Of a DNA stretch of 42,316 bases, positions 9,601 through 15,981 are shown one piece after another (the first letter of the stretch is position 1; each line of letters opens with the position of its first letter). The translations under genes and the position numbers were made by a program. The notes under the pieces are model-generated. The model searched no databases, had not been told where the DNA came from, and saw only the letters and a list, made by a program, of their open reading frames with translations. The stretch comes from an uncultured Clostridia bacterium (GTDB lineage Bacteria > Bacillota > Clostridia > Christensenellales > UBA3700): NCBI GenBank assembly GCA_946623205.1, contig CAMOQV010000001.1, positions 1 through 42,316 of the forward strand, read 5' to 3'.

Positions 9601-10772
9601 AAAGGTAGCCCATCGAACGTTTTTTTGTTTGCTAATGTATTAACTGTAATTTCTGCCTTTTCAACCTTTAGTGTGCCAAATCTTGGTACTATTTCATAGT
9701 TTGCCAAGTTTGTATTATCATTTGGATACCATTGCACAGAGTTTTGAATAGTTGAAGCGTTTGTAATCTCTTTAAAATCGCCAAACGAGAATCCTTCGCC
9801 TTGTGGTAATAAAGTAGAATCGTAAATTACTGTTTTGTCGCTAAGAGGCGTACCATCATATGTTTTTGTTTTATCGTTAGTCTTTATCTCTAGTCTTATC
9901 TTAGCTACATTTACTCTTCCATAGTTATAATGCACATCATAATATTTGTTTGTAACGTCTTTGCCATCTTTGTTCAATATTTTCATTGGCATATTGTTTG
10001 TGTATATGCCAGCATTATAACCAAATGTCTTTGGCGTAATATCTATAGAATCTGAATAACAAAGATTACCTGAAGATATATCATATTGAGATAATTCAAA
10101 TGTTTGGCCATTATATGTAGTATTTATACTTTCAGTATCGATTGTAATTCTCTTTTTCGTGAAATCAACTGCTTTTGTTTCTAATATAATGTTATAAGCA
10201 TCAGTTACATCTAAGCCTTCTTTGTTTATAATCTTCAACTTGTCTATATCTGGAGTAACATTAAATGTGTTTTCGTCTACATCATCAAATATAAATGAAT
10301 CACACTCTATCTTATCTGCATAAGCTAAATCGCTCGTTAATCTTAATATAGTGCCATATTCTATTTCATTATTTACAATGCAAATTGTAATGTCTTTCTT
10401 TTTGATGACAACACTAACTGCCTTTCCGTGTTGCGTCGCACCAAAAGATCTTTCAGAAACGGTTCTTATTTCATATTCACCTGGAGTTTCTGGCAATCCA
10501 GCAGTCCATTGTGTATCATTCTTCTCTTTATATTCTGTTGTAGATTTACTAAAGATACTATTTGATTCATAATAAACTCTCTCACCATAAGTTAAATCTG
10601 TTTCCCCAACGACAGGATCAAGAATCATACCATTAATACCAACTAATGTTGAAACGACAATAAAGACAGCAATCAAGCAAGCTATAATTAAAATCTTATG
10701 CTTAATTATTGAATCTCTAATTGATGCTAACGTCTCTAAACGTTTTTTGTAGATATCGTACGTTACTTTCAT
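651..10772 (-). CDS. Giant membrane-anchored MBG/YDG-repeat protein with transglutaminase-like domain (3,373 aa)
   Basis: One hydrophobic segment near residues 25-50 and no cleavage or sorting motif suggest an N-terminal anchor with the rest outside the cell. From about residue 50 to 2740 run about 26 divergent beta modules of roughly 100 residues. Each opens with a strand and a Y-D-G or Y-[NDTS]-R motif, often followed by H-x-P, then G-D-x-[LI], G-x-Y, and D-V-T...Y-[YD]-x-[IV], as in MBG/YDG domains of bacterial surface proteins. A transglutaminase-like region follows: an N-terminal part from about 2770, then the core with Cys2985 (EGVCRHYAS), His3028 (QAHAWVEVY) and Glu3044 where Asp is usual. 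Three more modules close the protein. The start overlaps the stop of the upstream gene (TGATG). Likely role: a long surface arm or cross-linking protein. The repeat and transglutaminase calls are firm; function is inference. Confidence 0.85.
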   Translation of the reverse strand: MKVTYDIYKKRLETLASIRDSIIKHKILIIACLIAVFIVVSTLVGINGMILDPVVGETDLTYGERVYYESNSIFSKSTTEYKEKNDTQWTAGLPETPGEYEIRTVSERSFGATQHGKAVSVVIKKKDITICIVNNEIEYGTILRLTSDLAYADKIECDSFIFDDVDENTFNVTPDIDKLKIINKEGLDVTDAYNIILETKAVDFTKKRITIDTESINTTYNGQTFELSQYDISSGNLCYSDSIDITPKTFGYNAGIYTNNMPMKILNKDGKDVTNKYYDVHYNYGRVNVAKIRLEIKTNDKTKTYDGTPLSDKTVIYDSTLLPQGEGFSFGDFKEITNASTIQNSVQWYPNDNTNLANYEIVPRFGTLKVEKAEITVNTLANKKTFDGLPLTAGFEHVEGTLYKDALIRVSKGSSIPTLTYPGTLTNDLDIKIYESEDDYENGIESTNYKLKLVLGDLVVEKVKLKVTTQSKEKEYDGTALYSEDEPTYYLLRLNALTGEYEPYVPEELDLPGIYDTENNRTGTIYPVLAKMIDYNPVLAESEVVVRAVLDYNSEKYFTIVDEDFGSLKILKRIVTLTNEEKTVIFDDNYYAINAFEYIDGESKLLAGDYIDVSEFGNSIVGSYEYDIKNVKIRNSNGDEVSYYDVRFVEGKDVATLNIIKRAFYIKTINKTFTFEGVKQYRPEIIIVKKVVDELTNDISYVQIENGDIGLLGEDRFNLGFFTREHVKPLDERLNKDDYTYTFDLNNLKIYDQNEENIKTYYEILGFINEDNTINTEEIVTLTINPIELTIRITDVNVAFDRQAHHPTFELLSGSLLDGDVFITREFIEVGEYNYNLTQNKILMPDDEEEDFNIIQRRVDEELINVDYYKISYVDELDTPYLDSEDVIANLTIRKIDVYLRLEDREVEYSRANYMPTMKSVDLEGNQFLEGYLLTGDAYSDVGWWHSEIGTYTHYADEIKFHNLETGEDVTHHYQIHCYEDKTSVTLTIVPRVITIALTDKIYKYDRGYVRPEIEEVISGESKLLENDYIDKDSYLRSEVGIYGFTNYDLKILNSETQEDVTDCYNVIYKDNKDSVTLTIKKIDLYLQIIQDESYEYTKTSHAPHIKEVLWDGAQYVSAETNSSVLLPDDYLTIRSFIEIGSYVFNFKTQTLTATIGEAVLEEHYYPILHNEDNVDSDASYYEIYFVDLDGNSIDLDDAIITFNITKRALMVTIEPSKTTTYTRDYQRPEISITSGSCLNGDSLNLAPYAKINPGVYNIDISDIEVVNESDGAVSYYDISFDNILSTLTIEKIDVLVTIEDLDSSYTREVQYPKVSYEGNLISGDYLDLTPYGQTDIGSYDVDISDINIKDANGDIETYCYNITFKDDISSAQIIISKIEFKIGLIEYTFTYDGHAHDAGVIPDYAALLSGDSYSTSDYKRTDVGTDTFDLNDKKVLNSAQEVVDYYEIKYYAITLDGNGMPVDAVPVTQGNIFVTITIVPIEITLMLDNYSTSFDRELHSPIIKEVYYDDVSGTYVDATEETTKILTGDIAYVPVFSAIGTYAYDLYTNKITMNVNGEETIEDYYPIAKYKNNVYTACTYYNISYVDKLNNTINVENAQVTLEITKIDIVISIDAIYTTPYNRAKQNPNIKEYSFESNLLDGDSIDITPYERTDIGEYAIDIAGITIVDANKQVVDYYQISFKDDNTQSAFEIEKRDIYIKLIDTQVSYDRNKHTPTIKEVVWDADLVQYVDAEESMLLTNDYLYLSPFERIEVGEYTFNPFEMQIKRMAAEDPTYYEIHYIDSNDNEFAQGMAYVELIIKKIDIYYQLTDTTIIYDGKDHYPSIQEVMKQTVDSVVSYVVSFNNTNLLSGDTLDKEPYKGKEIGTYHFAPLNAQIKMAASLEYATYYNIHYVDSDGVLFDEGIEGVTLFIVNREIYVKAVNGVYIYNRQPHSPTFSVVKKVNDSYEPIVGSDVGLMDGDHFNVDYFTRTTIKSIADGDYVYEFELSELKILNANNEEVTSNYTILGFVDGDNALKDGSNPMVNLTINPVPVYLHTEDNTVTYDGNEKFAEILFYPVDGYELLPGDEVINKGFIGVGTYVYDVQNNTITKTINGIETVEEYYPIVSYNNYGERIPADYYQVLPVGPNPVTLTINPIHIYISIANAEYTYDGLKHSPDIHEVIKEEDEYNNVSYRDPLQDETNLVFGDKLNLAPYTTANVKDVQNADYVYSYSMIDFDLFMKGYYNVHFVKDGIEVNYRNAQGTIIESDVPVVTLTINPRVLNVAWDEEAEHSVFEYDGKAHTPAIVFGGDHIAAGEAANAFIIDDALEQIIFTFSPTYSLSVKTPGDGYASMSNPVITYSDGTMRYTVTSNFIITYTNDESYVQVVPRKLVVAPKHIEVEYDGEVHTIDEYEFIEGSLVGGDELRVLEFIGEGTEIGEYTVEIGEYILDNADCYDVELRTQTLNIVARQIYIQISNIEYEYDAKEHTPNISEYIIDNTKLLGDDIINVAEFAKTNAGEYVINTSDIKVLTYDADLDEYKEANYYAISFVDLAGTIVEFSSINLIIHKKLIYIRPSNASLEYTGEMQTAKDIEEILVDGIVDGKLQKVSRFVDGHYMVVNSVTFGGGRLELGLSENETYIIDYDISVFDGSDGDEDETNDVDVSENYEYNIDTKGNIEIIKRKITIKTGSKYAVYSGTPLMYDHYIIETGSVLEGDQLAVEIYGRIVDIGSVPNKASAKVYGEHEEFYEPVNIIFGTLTIVADEKDMPEDPEEDNIQDWDENFDYQDNNGADKESVLCMVTSDVAGSIYLKTEAYANYTGSTWNAEDSSIANRTFTYNEKTYSYNALTGLALGDLGVSKNNVTIKSFIDGALVPYYTAMEYMDPQELHTLEHDGFGYEIEYRDSTVGILTQLSQTTQDLRIIEQDYRMSNLFRSNYLTVPDGELKQYLISIINSQGFTISDSAVIQKVAQYIQKSAKYNLAYDPALDEESDFVYAFLTKYKEGVCRHYASAATLLYRTLGIPARLVVGLKGEVTEPNTKTSITKKQAHAWVEVYVYGLGWIAVEVTGSDSNSSGGASGSGSNNENSQDSDISSTVNVEDYFYDKEMYIHPVFTLGSFDPLNPDAELAPKQQVESYEFTNESGVYVNKGLFENLISKGYTYECEILGGQVGVGISRSKIMKFKLFDSYGNDVTNRFIIHMVDGQVEMTDKEIIVINVKNYIKTYTGQEISPKTNAWTIVSQPSNVVIEWTMQSIRGPIVNAGVIKAADLNVNEICVYSSSDVFRTTNIANNYRIVVNGNAVVVKPKYIAISTNSISQLITNGSIHQEVFLSQGTLVSGHRIACTFVTPQQIVGVQENKISELHIYDENGNDVTGSYSIKVTYGQIKLSLDPNDI

Positions 10773-12991
10773 CAGTACAATTCAAGCTCCCCTGATATTG
10801 TGGTTATTATGAAGTTCTTTGTTATATCTACTAATACAGTATTATCATTTTGATCTTTCTTACTATAGTAAATCTTTACTTCTTCTATATCGTTATCTGC
10901 TATGCCTTGCTCCGTTAGGATTGTTGGCATAGTTACTTTAACTACTAAATCTTCAATATATCCTTGATATTCATATGTGAAATCATCTTCATCACATTGC
11001 AATCTTGCACCTGGTGTATATGCAGCTCTTTCGCTTCCTGCAGTTACTGTAATTAAGACAGGAGTGATCTTTACTTCGCCAGGAATTGCTTCTATTTCAT
11101 AATCATCCGTAGCATCGACACCACCTCTTAAAATCTCAACTTTGAATGGATTTTCATACACACCTATATCTCTAAATGTGTTTTGGAACGTTAATCTCAA
11201 TTCGTCTGTTTCTGCTAAATGTCCTGCTTCAATAGAATATGCTTCAACTGTTCTATCTGTATTGTTATATGTAAAGTTTGCGTTCTTGCCTCTGATTCTC
11301 AAAAGATATTTATAAACATGCAAGGTGCCTGCACGTGTATAATCATAGCCATATTCATCACTTACATCTTCACCGTTTTCATCTACAATTACTGGCTCAA
11401 CATAGTTTGGCGTTTTACCAACTTCTGTCCTTGAAGATATGAAGTTATATGACACGATTGTGTGATTTGGTTCCAAATTGCCTGTATAGTAAACTTCTGT
11501 GCCGGCGCCTGTTAATGGTTGACCATTATATTCTCTTGAAACATCTTCAGTTGTTAAATATAAAATTGTTCTAACTTGCACAAATAATCCTTGCTCATAA
11601 GAAAAATCAAAATCATTTGTTACTTCATCGCCATCCGCGTTATAGATATGGAATTCTTCTATATTTGTTAAACCAGCATTACCAAGTTTTGTAAATCCTG
11701 ATGGATATTCAAAATCTATAATGCTACCACTCTTATCTGCATTTCCATAAAAACCAGCTGTATAATAGAACCCATCATATTTTTTTATTAAATCTATTAA
11801 ATCGCCTTCTAAGAAGTCGCCTTCTTTACGTGAATCATGTATAACCCCATCTTCGTCTGCGCCTAATGGATAATACCTACCATCAACGCCATCTTGAGGA
11901 ACTTGGCTTATCTTTGGTTTAATAACAGATTGATTATCCTCGTTTGAAACAGTTCTTCCTGTTGGATCTGTTGGAACCCAACCAACACCATCTACATATA
12001 TCTCTACCCACGCGTGCGCGTCTCTATTAGTTACTTCAACTTCTTCATCTTTTATAGCCTTTACGCTAAAGCCATCTACTCTTCTTGCTGGAATGCCTGC
12101 AGATCTATACATTAATACTGCGGCGCTCGCAAAGTGTTGGCAGATACCTTTTTTGTATTTAGACATAAAAGCAACTACGACATCGCTTTCGTTGTTCATA
12201 GCTCTATCGAATTCCAAATCATAAGATGCAGCATTTGAAACATAATTTGAAATGTTAGAATAAATATTCTTTGTATCTTTTGACCAGCCTTTATCTCTCA
12301 ATATATCTAAAAAATATTGTTTTGTTGTTTGAGGAACTGCTGTGTAATGTTCATATACGAAAGTTCTATATGCTAATTCTTCTTGCGAATATTGTGTTCT
12401 TGGCGATGATTTAACCATAGATGACAATGTATCTGCATTATATTTATTAGCGCCAAAATAAATTGCTGTATATGGGCTACTTACATCACCGCTATTTTCT
12501 ATATCACTTGTTTGAAGTTTAACACTGCTTCCCATTGGAGATGTGTAATATGGGAGTACATAGTTGTTGTAATTAGGATCAATCTTCATGCTATATATCA
12601 ATGCACCTTGCTCATCACAATATAACGCAGTTAAATAATCACATGAGATTGAATTATTTATTAATTCTTGGTATTCAACCGGATTTTGCCATGCATTATT
12701 TTCCATATCTCCATATGCAAAGGCTTTTAATAATACTGTTCCATTTGAATTTGCTGTAACTCTATAACAAACTCTTGTTTCACTATCCGAATCTGTTCCC
12801 AAATCCGAAGAGAATTGTCCATTTCTATTTAAAGCGTTAGCTAAAGCCTCAGAAAGGCCTGTCTTCATAACGCCATCTTCAAAGTTTACGAAAAAGCGCA
12901 CAACAAACAAAAGCAAAGCTGCAATAGTAAATATTGCTAACATGCCTACAAGATTCAATCCATGATTACTTTGCTTCTTCTCTTGTGCCAT
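10772..12991 (-). CDS. Membrane-anchored transglutaminase-like protein with MBG/YDG modules (739 aa)
   Basis: A single transmembrane helix (about residues 13-34) anchors an outside region. Residues about 60-270 match the part that precedes the transglutaminase core in the giant neighbour (compare NGTVLLKAFAYG with AGSIYLKTEAYA). The core carries a complete triad: Cys284 (GICQHFAS), His326 (DAHAWVEIY) and Asp342 (GWVPTDPTG). After it come about four beta modules of the same type as in the giant protein, including D-E-V-T and E-Y-N-G motifs. It is therefore a compact paralogue of the giant protein without the long repeat arm. Transglutaminase-like domains can cross-link, hydrolyse or transfer at peptide side chains; the substrate is unknown. 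Its ATG follows one base after the TAG stop of the upstream ATPase gene, so translation is probably coupled. Confidence 0.85.
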   Translation of the reverse strand: MAQEKKQSNHGLNLVGMLAIFTIAALLLFVVRFFVNFEDGVMKTGLSEALANALNRNGQFSSDLGTDSDSETRVCYRVTANSNGTVLLKAFAYGDMENNAWQNPVEYQELINNSISCDYLTALYCDEQGALIYSMKIDPNYNNYVLPYYTSPMGSSVKLQTSDIENSGDVSSPYTAIYFGANKYNADTLSSMVKSSPRTQYSQEELAYRTFVYEHYTAVPQTTKQYFLDILRDKGWSKDTKNIYSNISNYVSNAASYDLEFDRAMNNESDVVVAFMSKYKKGICQHFASAAVLMYRSAGIPARRVDGFSVKAIKDEEVEVTNRDAHAWVEIYVDGVGWVPTDPTGRTVSNEDNQSVIKPKISQVPQDGVDGRYYPLGADEDGVIHDSRKEGDFLEGDLIDLIKKYDGFYYTAGFYGNADKSGSIIDFEYPSGFTKLGNAGLTNIEEFHIYNADGDEVTNDFDFSYEQGLFVQVRTILYLTTEDVSREYNGQPLTGAGTEVYYTGNLEPNHTIVSYNFISSRTEVGKTPNYVEPVIVDENGEDVSDEYGYDYTRAGTLHVYKYLLRIRGKNANFTYNNTDRTVEAYSIEAGHLAETDELRLTFQNTFRDIGVYENPFKVEILRGGVDATDDYEIEAIPGEVKITPVLITVTAGSERAAYTPGARLQCDEDDFTYEYQGYIEDLVVKVTMPTILTEQGIADNDIEEVKIYYSKKDQNDNTVLVDITKNFIITTISGELELY

Positions 12992-12992
12992 C

Positions 12993-14438
12993 CTAAATGT
13001 TATTTACAATGTTATGAATGTATTGTTTACATCTTGGCATTGCTTCCTCTCCAAATAGTTCATTTAGCTTGTCTACTAACCCATCTGCTCCATTTTTAAC
13101 GTAGATTGGGTTCTTCATCTCAAGCTTTCTCAATATCTTCTTAGATAAGATATCGTCTAACGCATCAAGTTCTTCTCCGCCACATCCAATGTAAATCGGT
13201 ACATACTTATTTATTTGCATCATAATTCTGTTACCAAATGTTACTTGGAAATGCTTCGTTAAGTAATTGTCTAATTCCTTTAACTTCTCTTTGTTTCTCT
13301 CTGTTAATGCATTCTCTTGTTGTGCATTTAATATCAATCGATCAAAATCTTTTGCACTTAAATGTAGATTAGAACTATTTCTTCCTCTAAATGGTTCACA
13401 CTTGTTATCCAAGTTTAGAATCATAGCTCTATCGTATACCTTATCTGAAATAGCAAATGTACTATCATCATTGTTTGCTGTTCCAATAAACCACATGTTT
13501 GTTGGTAATTGTATTTGTCCATCTTTCAAACTTGCTGGGTCTGTTGCCCACTTGTCTGAAACTACTTCCATATATCTTTCATCTGCTCTTGGTAATTCCA
13601 ATAAAGATAAGAATTCTGCAAAGTAATACTCAACTCTCGCAATATTCATTTCATCTAGCACTGTTATATAGATGTCTTCTGAATAATTCGCTTCATACAT
13701 CTTCTTTAATAGAGCTGTTTCATTAAAGTGCTTTGTGAATTCATTGTAATATCCAATAAGGTCTGTTCTTTCCTTCCACATAGGTTGAATTGGAATAACT
13801 GTTGATGGATTCTCTACAAATCTACCAAATGCATATGCAAGTGATGTCTTACCTGTACCAGACATACCTTGCAATATTAAGATGTGAGATACTCCAAGTC
13901 CAGCTATGAATGACCTAATATCTTCTGCTCTGTAATATAACCCTAATTCATTTGCTGAATAGTTTCTAAAATCATCACAGAACATCTCTAATGTAATATT
14001 GTTGATGTAATCATCCTTTGAATATGTCTCTCTCTTCTTATCTATTTGCTTCAATATGCTGAATCTAGATATGTTCTTGTTGTTCTTATCACTAGCTTTG
14101 CTTGAGCCTATACTTCCTGTTCCTTCAACTAATAATTCGTTTGGCAACGATAGTTGATATGAACCATGATGTCTTTGATATCTATACAAGGCTCTTGCAT
14201 TTTCTCTAATTCTTTTGAAGATAACGATAACAGTCACTAAAAGTACAATTGGAGTACCAATTAAAAGAGCGATTAAATATACGAAATCTATTACGTTTTG
14301 TTCTTCAATATATTTTTTGAACTCTTCAATATTAGCAACTATTACCAATTCCAAGATGAAAGCAACAATCACAACGATTATTGCGGCTACAATCATAACA
14401 TTAGTTAGAGTTATTTTCTTATTGTTTGAACTTTTCAT
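12993..14438 (-). CDS. Membrane-anchored McrB-type AAA+ ATPase, copy 1 (481 aa)
   Basis: Two hydrophobic helices (about residues 12-33 and 50-72) precede a linker and an AAA+ domain. Walker A is GMSGTGKT (191-198, Lys197). Walker B is ITVLDEMN (Asp262, Glu263) in the context DEMNIARVEYYFAEFLSLLE, typical of the McrB branch. Sensor 1 is GTANNDDSTF, followed by SDKVYDRA. There is no methyl-DNA-binding N-terminal domain as in McrB; the membrane helices take its place. From the linker motif GSSKASDK to the stop it matches copy 2 (15,981-17,318) at the DNA level. The start overlaps the coiled-coil gene by 20 bases and has an AAGGTAGAAG ribosome binding site. Likely role: the motor of the envelope system, working on or through the transglutaminase proteins downstream (inference). 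Confidence 0.85.
   Translation of the reverse strand: MKSSNNKKITLTNVMIVAAIIVVIVAFILELVIVANIEEFKKYIEEQNVIDFVYLIALLIGTPIVLLVTVIVIFKRIRENARALYRYQRHHGSYQLSLPNELLVEGTGSIGSSKASDKNNKNISRFSILKQIDKKRETYSKDDYINNITLEMFCDDFRNYSANELGLYYRAEDIRSFIAGLGVSHILILQGMSGTGKTSLAYAFGRFVENPSTVIPIQPMWKERTDLIGYYNEFTKHFNETALLKKMYEANYSEDIYITVLDEMNIARVEYYFAEFLSLLELPRADERYMEVVSDKWATDPASLKDGQIQLPTNMWFIGTANNDDSTFAISDKVYDRAMILNLDNKCEPFRGRNSSNLHLSAKDFDRLILNAQQENALTERNKEKLKELDNYLTKHFQVTFGNRIMMQINKYVPIYIGCGGEELDALDDILSKKILRKLEMKNPIYVKNGADGLVDKLNELFGEEAMPRCKQYIHNIVNNI
12994..14110 (-). repeat. Long direct repeat, copy 1 (AAA body of the first ATPase gene)
   Basis: This 1,117-base block recurs at 15,982-17,098 at an offset of exactly 2,988 bases with no insertion or deletion. 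I saw no difference on reading both. It begins at the second base of the stop codon region and ends in the linker codons just before the AAA part; beyond both ends the sequences differ. Confidence 0.95.
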
Positions 14439-15981
14439 CTTCTACCTTCTTAAACAATATTTCTCTTTGTAGTCTCTTCTTGGTCTTCTTCCATGCCATT
14501 TTGTAATACTCGCCGATTACTTTGTATTCCTTTTCGATTAATTTAAACTTGTCCTCATCTGTATAGTCTTGATAATCTACTTCCAATCCAAGTTGATTTC
14601 TAAATGCATTATTTTGTGTAATTGCACTATCAAATTTCTCTCTTTGAAGCTCCATTGAATGTTGCATGTTTGCTAATTCTTTTTCAAGATTACCTTTTGC
14701 TTGAATTAAATTGCTTCTTTCGTTGTTCACTTGGCCTAGTTCTTGTTCAAAAACCGCTTGTCTTTGAGCTATTTTGTTTTCATAAGCTATTGCCATGCTT
14801 GCTTTTTCTTCTTGCAAGTTCGCAATATCGCCCTTTAGTGCTTTAATTGTTCCTTTTTGTTTTTCAATAACGCTATTTGCACTTTGAAGTTCTAGTAATT
14901 GAGATTCTAGATATTGGATTCTTTCATTTTGTATTAAAATGTATTCATCTATTTCCTTTCCGCTAAGCTTTTGCTTGCCTCTTAATTCTTGAATTCTCTC
15001 TTTAACTTCTTCAATTCTTTCAGCTTCTTCGATCTTCAATTGTTTTTCCATTTCTTCTTGAAGAGATTCGCCAAGTTCCATACTATGCATTTGCATTAAG
15101 AACAATAGCAACAAAACTGTGTTATTGAAATCGTCTTCAGCTTCTCTATCTAATTGTTTTTCAACAGCTTCTCTTGTAATAGAATATCCTGGTGCTGAAT
15201 ATGTAGATATATATTCATATAAGGCAAGAGCATATTTGAAGTTTGTTTCCATTTTTAAAACGTTAGTTTTTGTAATAGGTGGCTTAATCATTGGCACCTT
15301 GCTTACTTCTACCATAAGCGGAGTAGATAGCAATTTCAAAATAGCGTTTAAAACGTCTTCAATTCTTTGTACAACTTTAGCGTTAGCACTATCTTTAGAC
15401 AATGACATATTCTCATCTTCAATATTGATTGAATATGTAATATTTCTTTGTTTTGTTTTATATTTAGAGCCAATCTCTAAAACTGTGTAATATTTTCCTG
15501 AATATTCTGTAATCTTGTTATATCTTTCAGTTGTGAAGTCTCTTAAATAAGTTAATAGCAAATACAAGAATCTATTCTCATAAACAGCATAATCACTTAG
15601 CTTTTCTACGGTGTAAATCTTTTCTGGTCTTACTTCATCTGTTTCTTCGTCAATCTCTTTAATTAAAGATGCGTGCTTTGCAAGATGGCTAATAGATTCT
15701 TTTGATACACTCTTTGTCTTTTCAATTAAAACAACTTCTCCGTTTGTTCTAATGAATTGTCTTTCTTGCGAAATTGCCTTTTCTATATACTTTAGATTGT
15801 TTTCAATTTCGCTTATCCAATCTTCTGTTACTTCACACTTAATTCTTTCTATTGAAAGCTTAGATATCTTACTTGAACCAAGCGAGTTGATTTGACGTAA
15901 AAAGTTTTGGATACCCTTATCCTTTAGCGCAAACTTTTTATATTCAACAAACGCTCTATAGTAATAATCTATCGTTCTCAT
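14419..15981 (-). CDS. DUF2357/McrC-like protein with long C-terminal coiled coil, no nuclease seen (520 aa)
   Basis: Residues about 1-300 look like the DUF2357 (McrC N-terminal-like) family: the YENRFLYLLL segment (134-143) and a later P-P-I-T-K-T-N-V-L stretch (234-242) followed by the helix ALALYEYI are its usual landmarks. From about 305 to 470 there is a heptad-rich coiled coil (many E, K, Q and L). The last 50 residues are basic. I see no PD-(D/E)XK nuclease motif, which McrC normally carries at its C-terminus, and no membrane segment. The gene lies between the two ATPase copies; its ATG overlaps the TAA of copy 2 (TAATG) and no separate ribosome binding site is evident, so translation is coupled. 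It is probably the activator or adaptor of the AAA ring. Family assignment is moderate. Confidence 0.6.
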   Translation of the reverse strand: MRTIDYYYRAFVEYKKFALKDKGIQNFLRQINSLGSSKISKLSIERIKCEVTEDWISEIENNLKYIEKAISQERQFIRTNGEVVLIEKTKSVSKESISHLAKHASLIKEIDEETDEVRPEKIYTVEKLSDYAVYENRFLYLLLTYLRDFTTERYNKITEYSGKYYTVLEIGSKYKTKQRNITYSINIEDENMSLSKDSANAKVVQRIEDVLNAILKLLSTPLMVEVSKVPMIKPPITKTNVLKMETNFKYALALYEYISTYSAPGYSITREAVEKQLDREAEDDFNNTVLLLLFLMQMHSMELGESLQEEMEKQLKIEEAERIEEVKERIQELRGKQKLSGKEIDEYILIQNERIQYLESQLLELQSANSVIEKQKGTIKALKGDIANLQEEKASMAIAYENKIAQRQAVFEQELGQVNNERSNLIQAKGNLEKELANMQHSMELQREKFDSAITQNNAFRNQLGLEVDYQDYTDEDKFKLIEKEYKVIGEYYKMAWKKTKKRLQREILFKKVEDEKFKQ

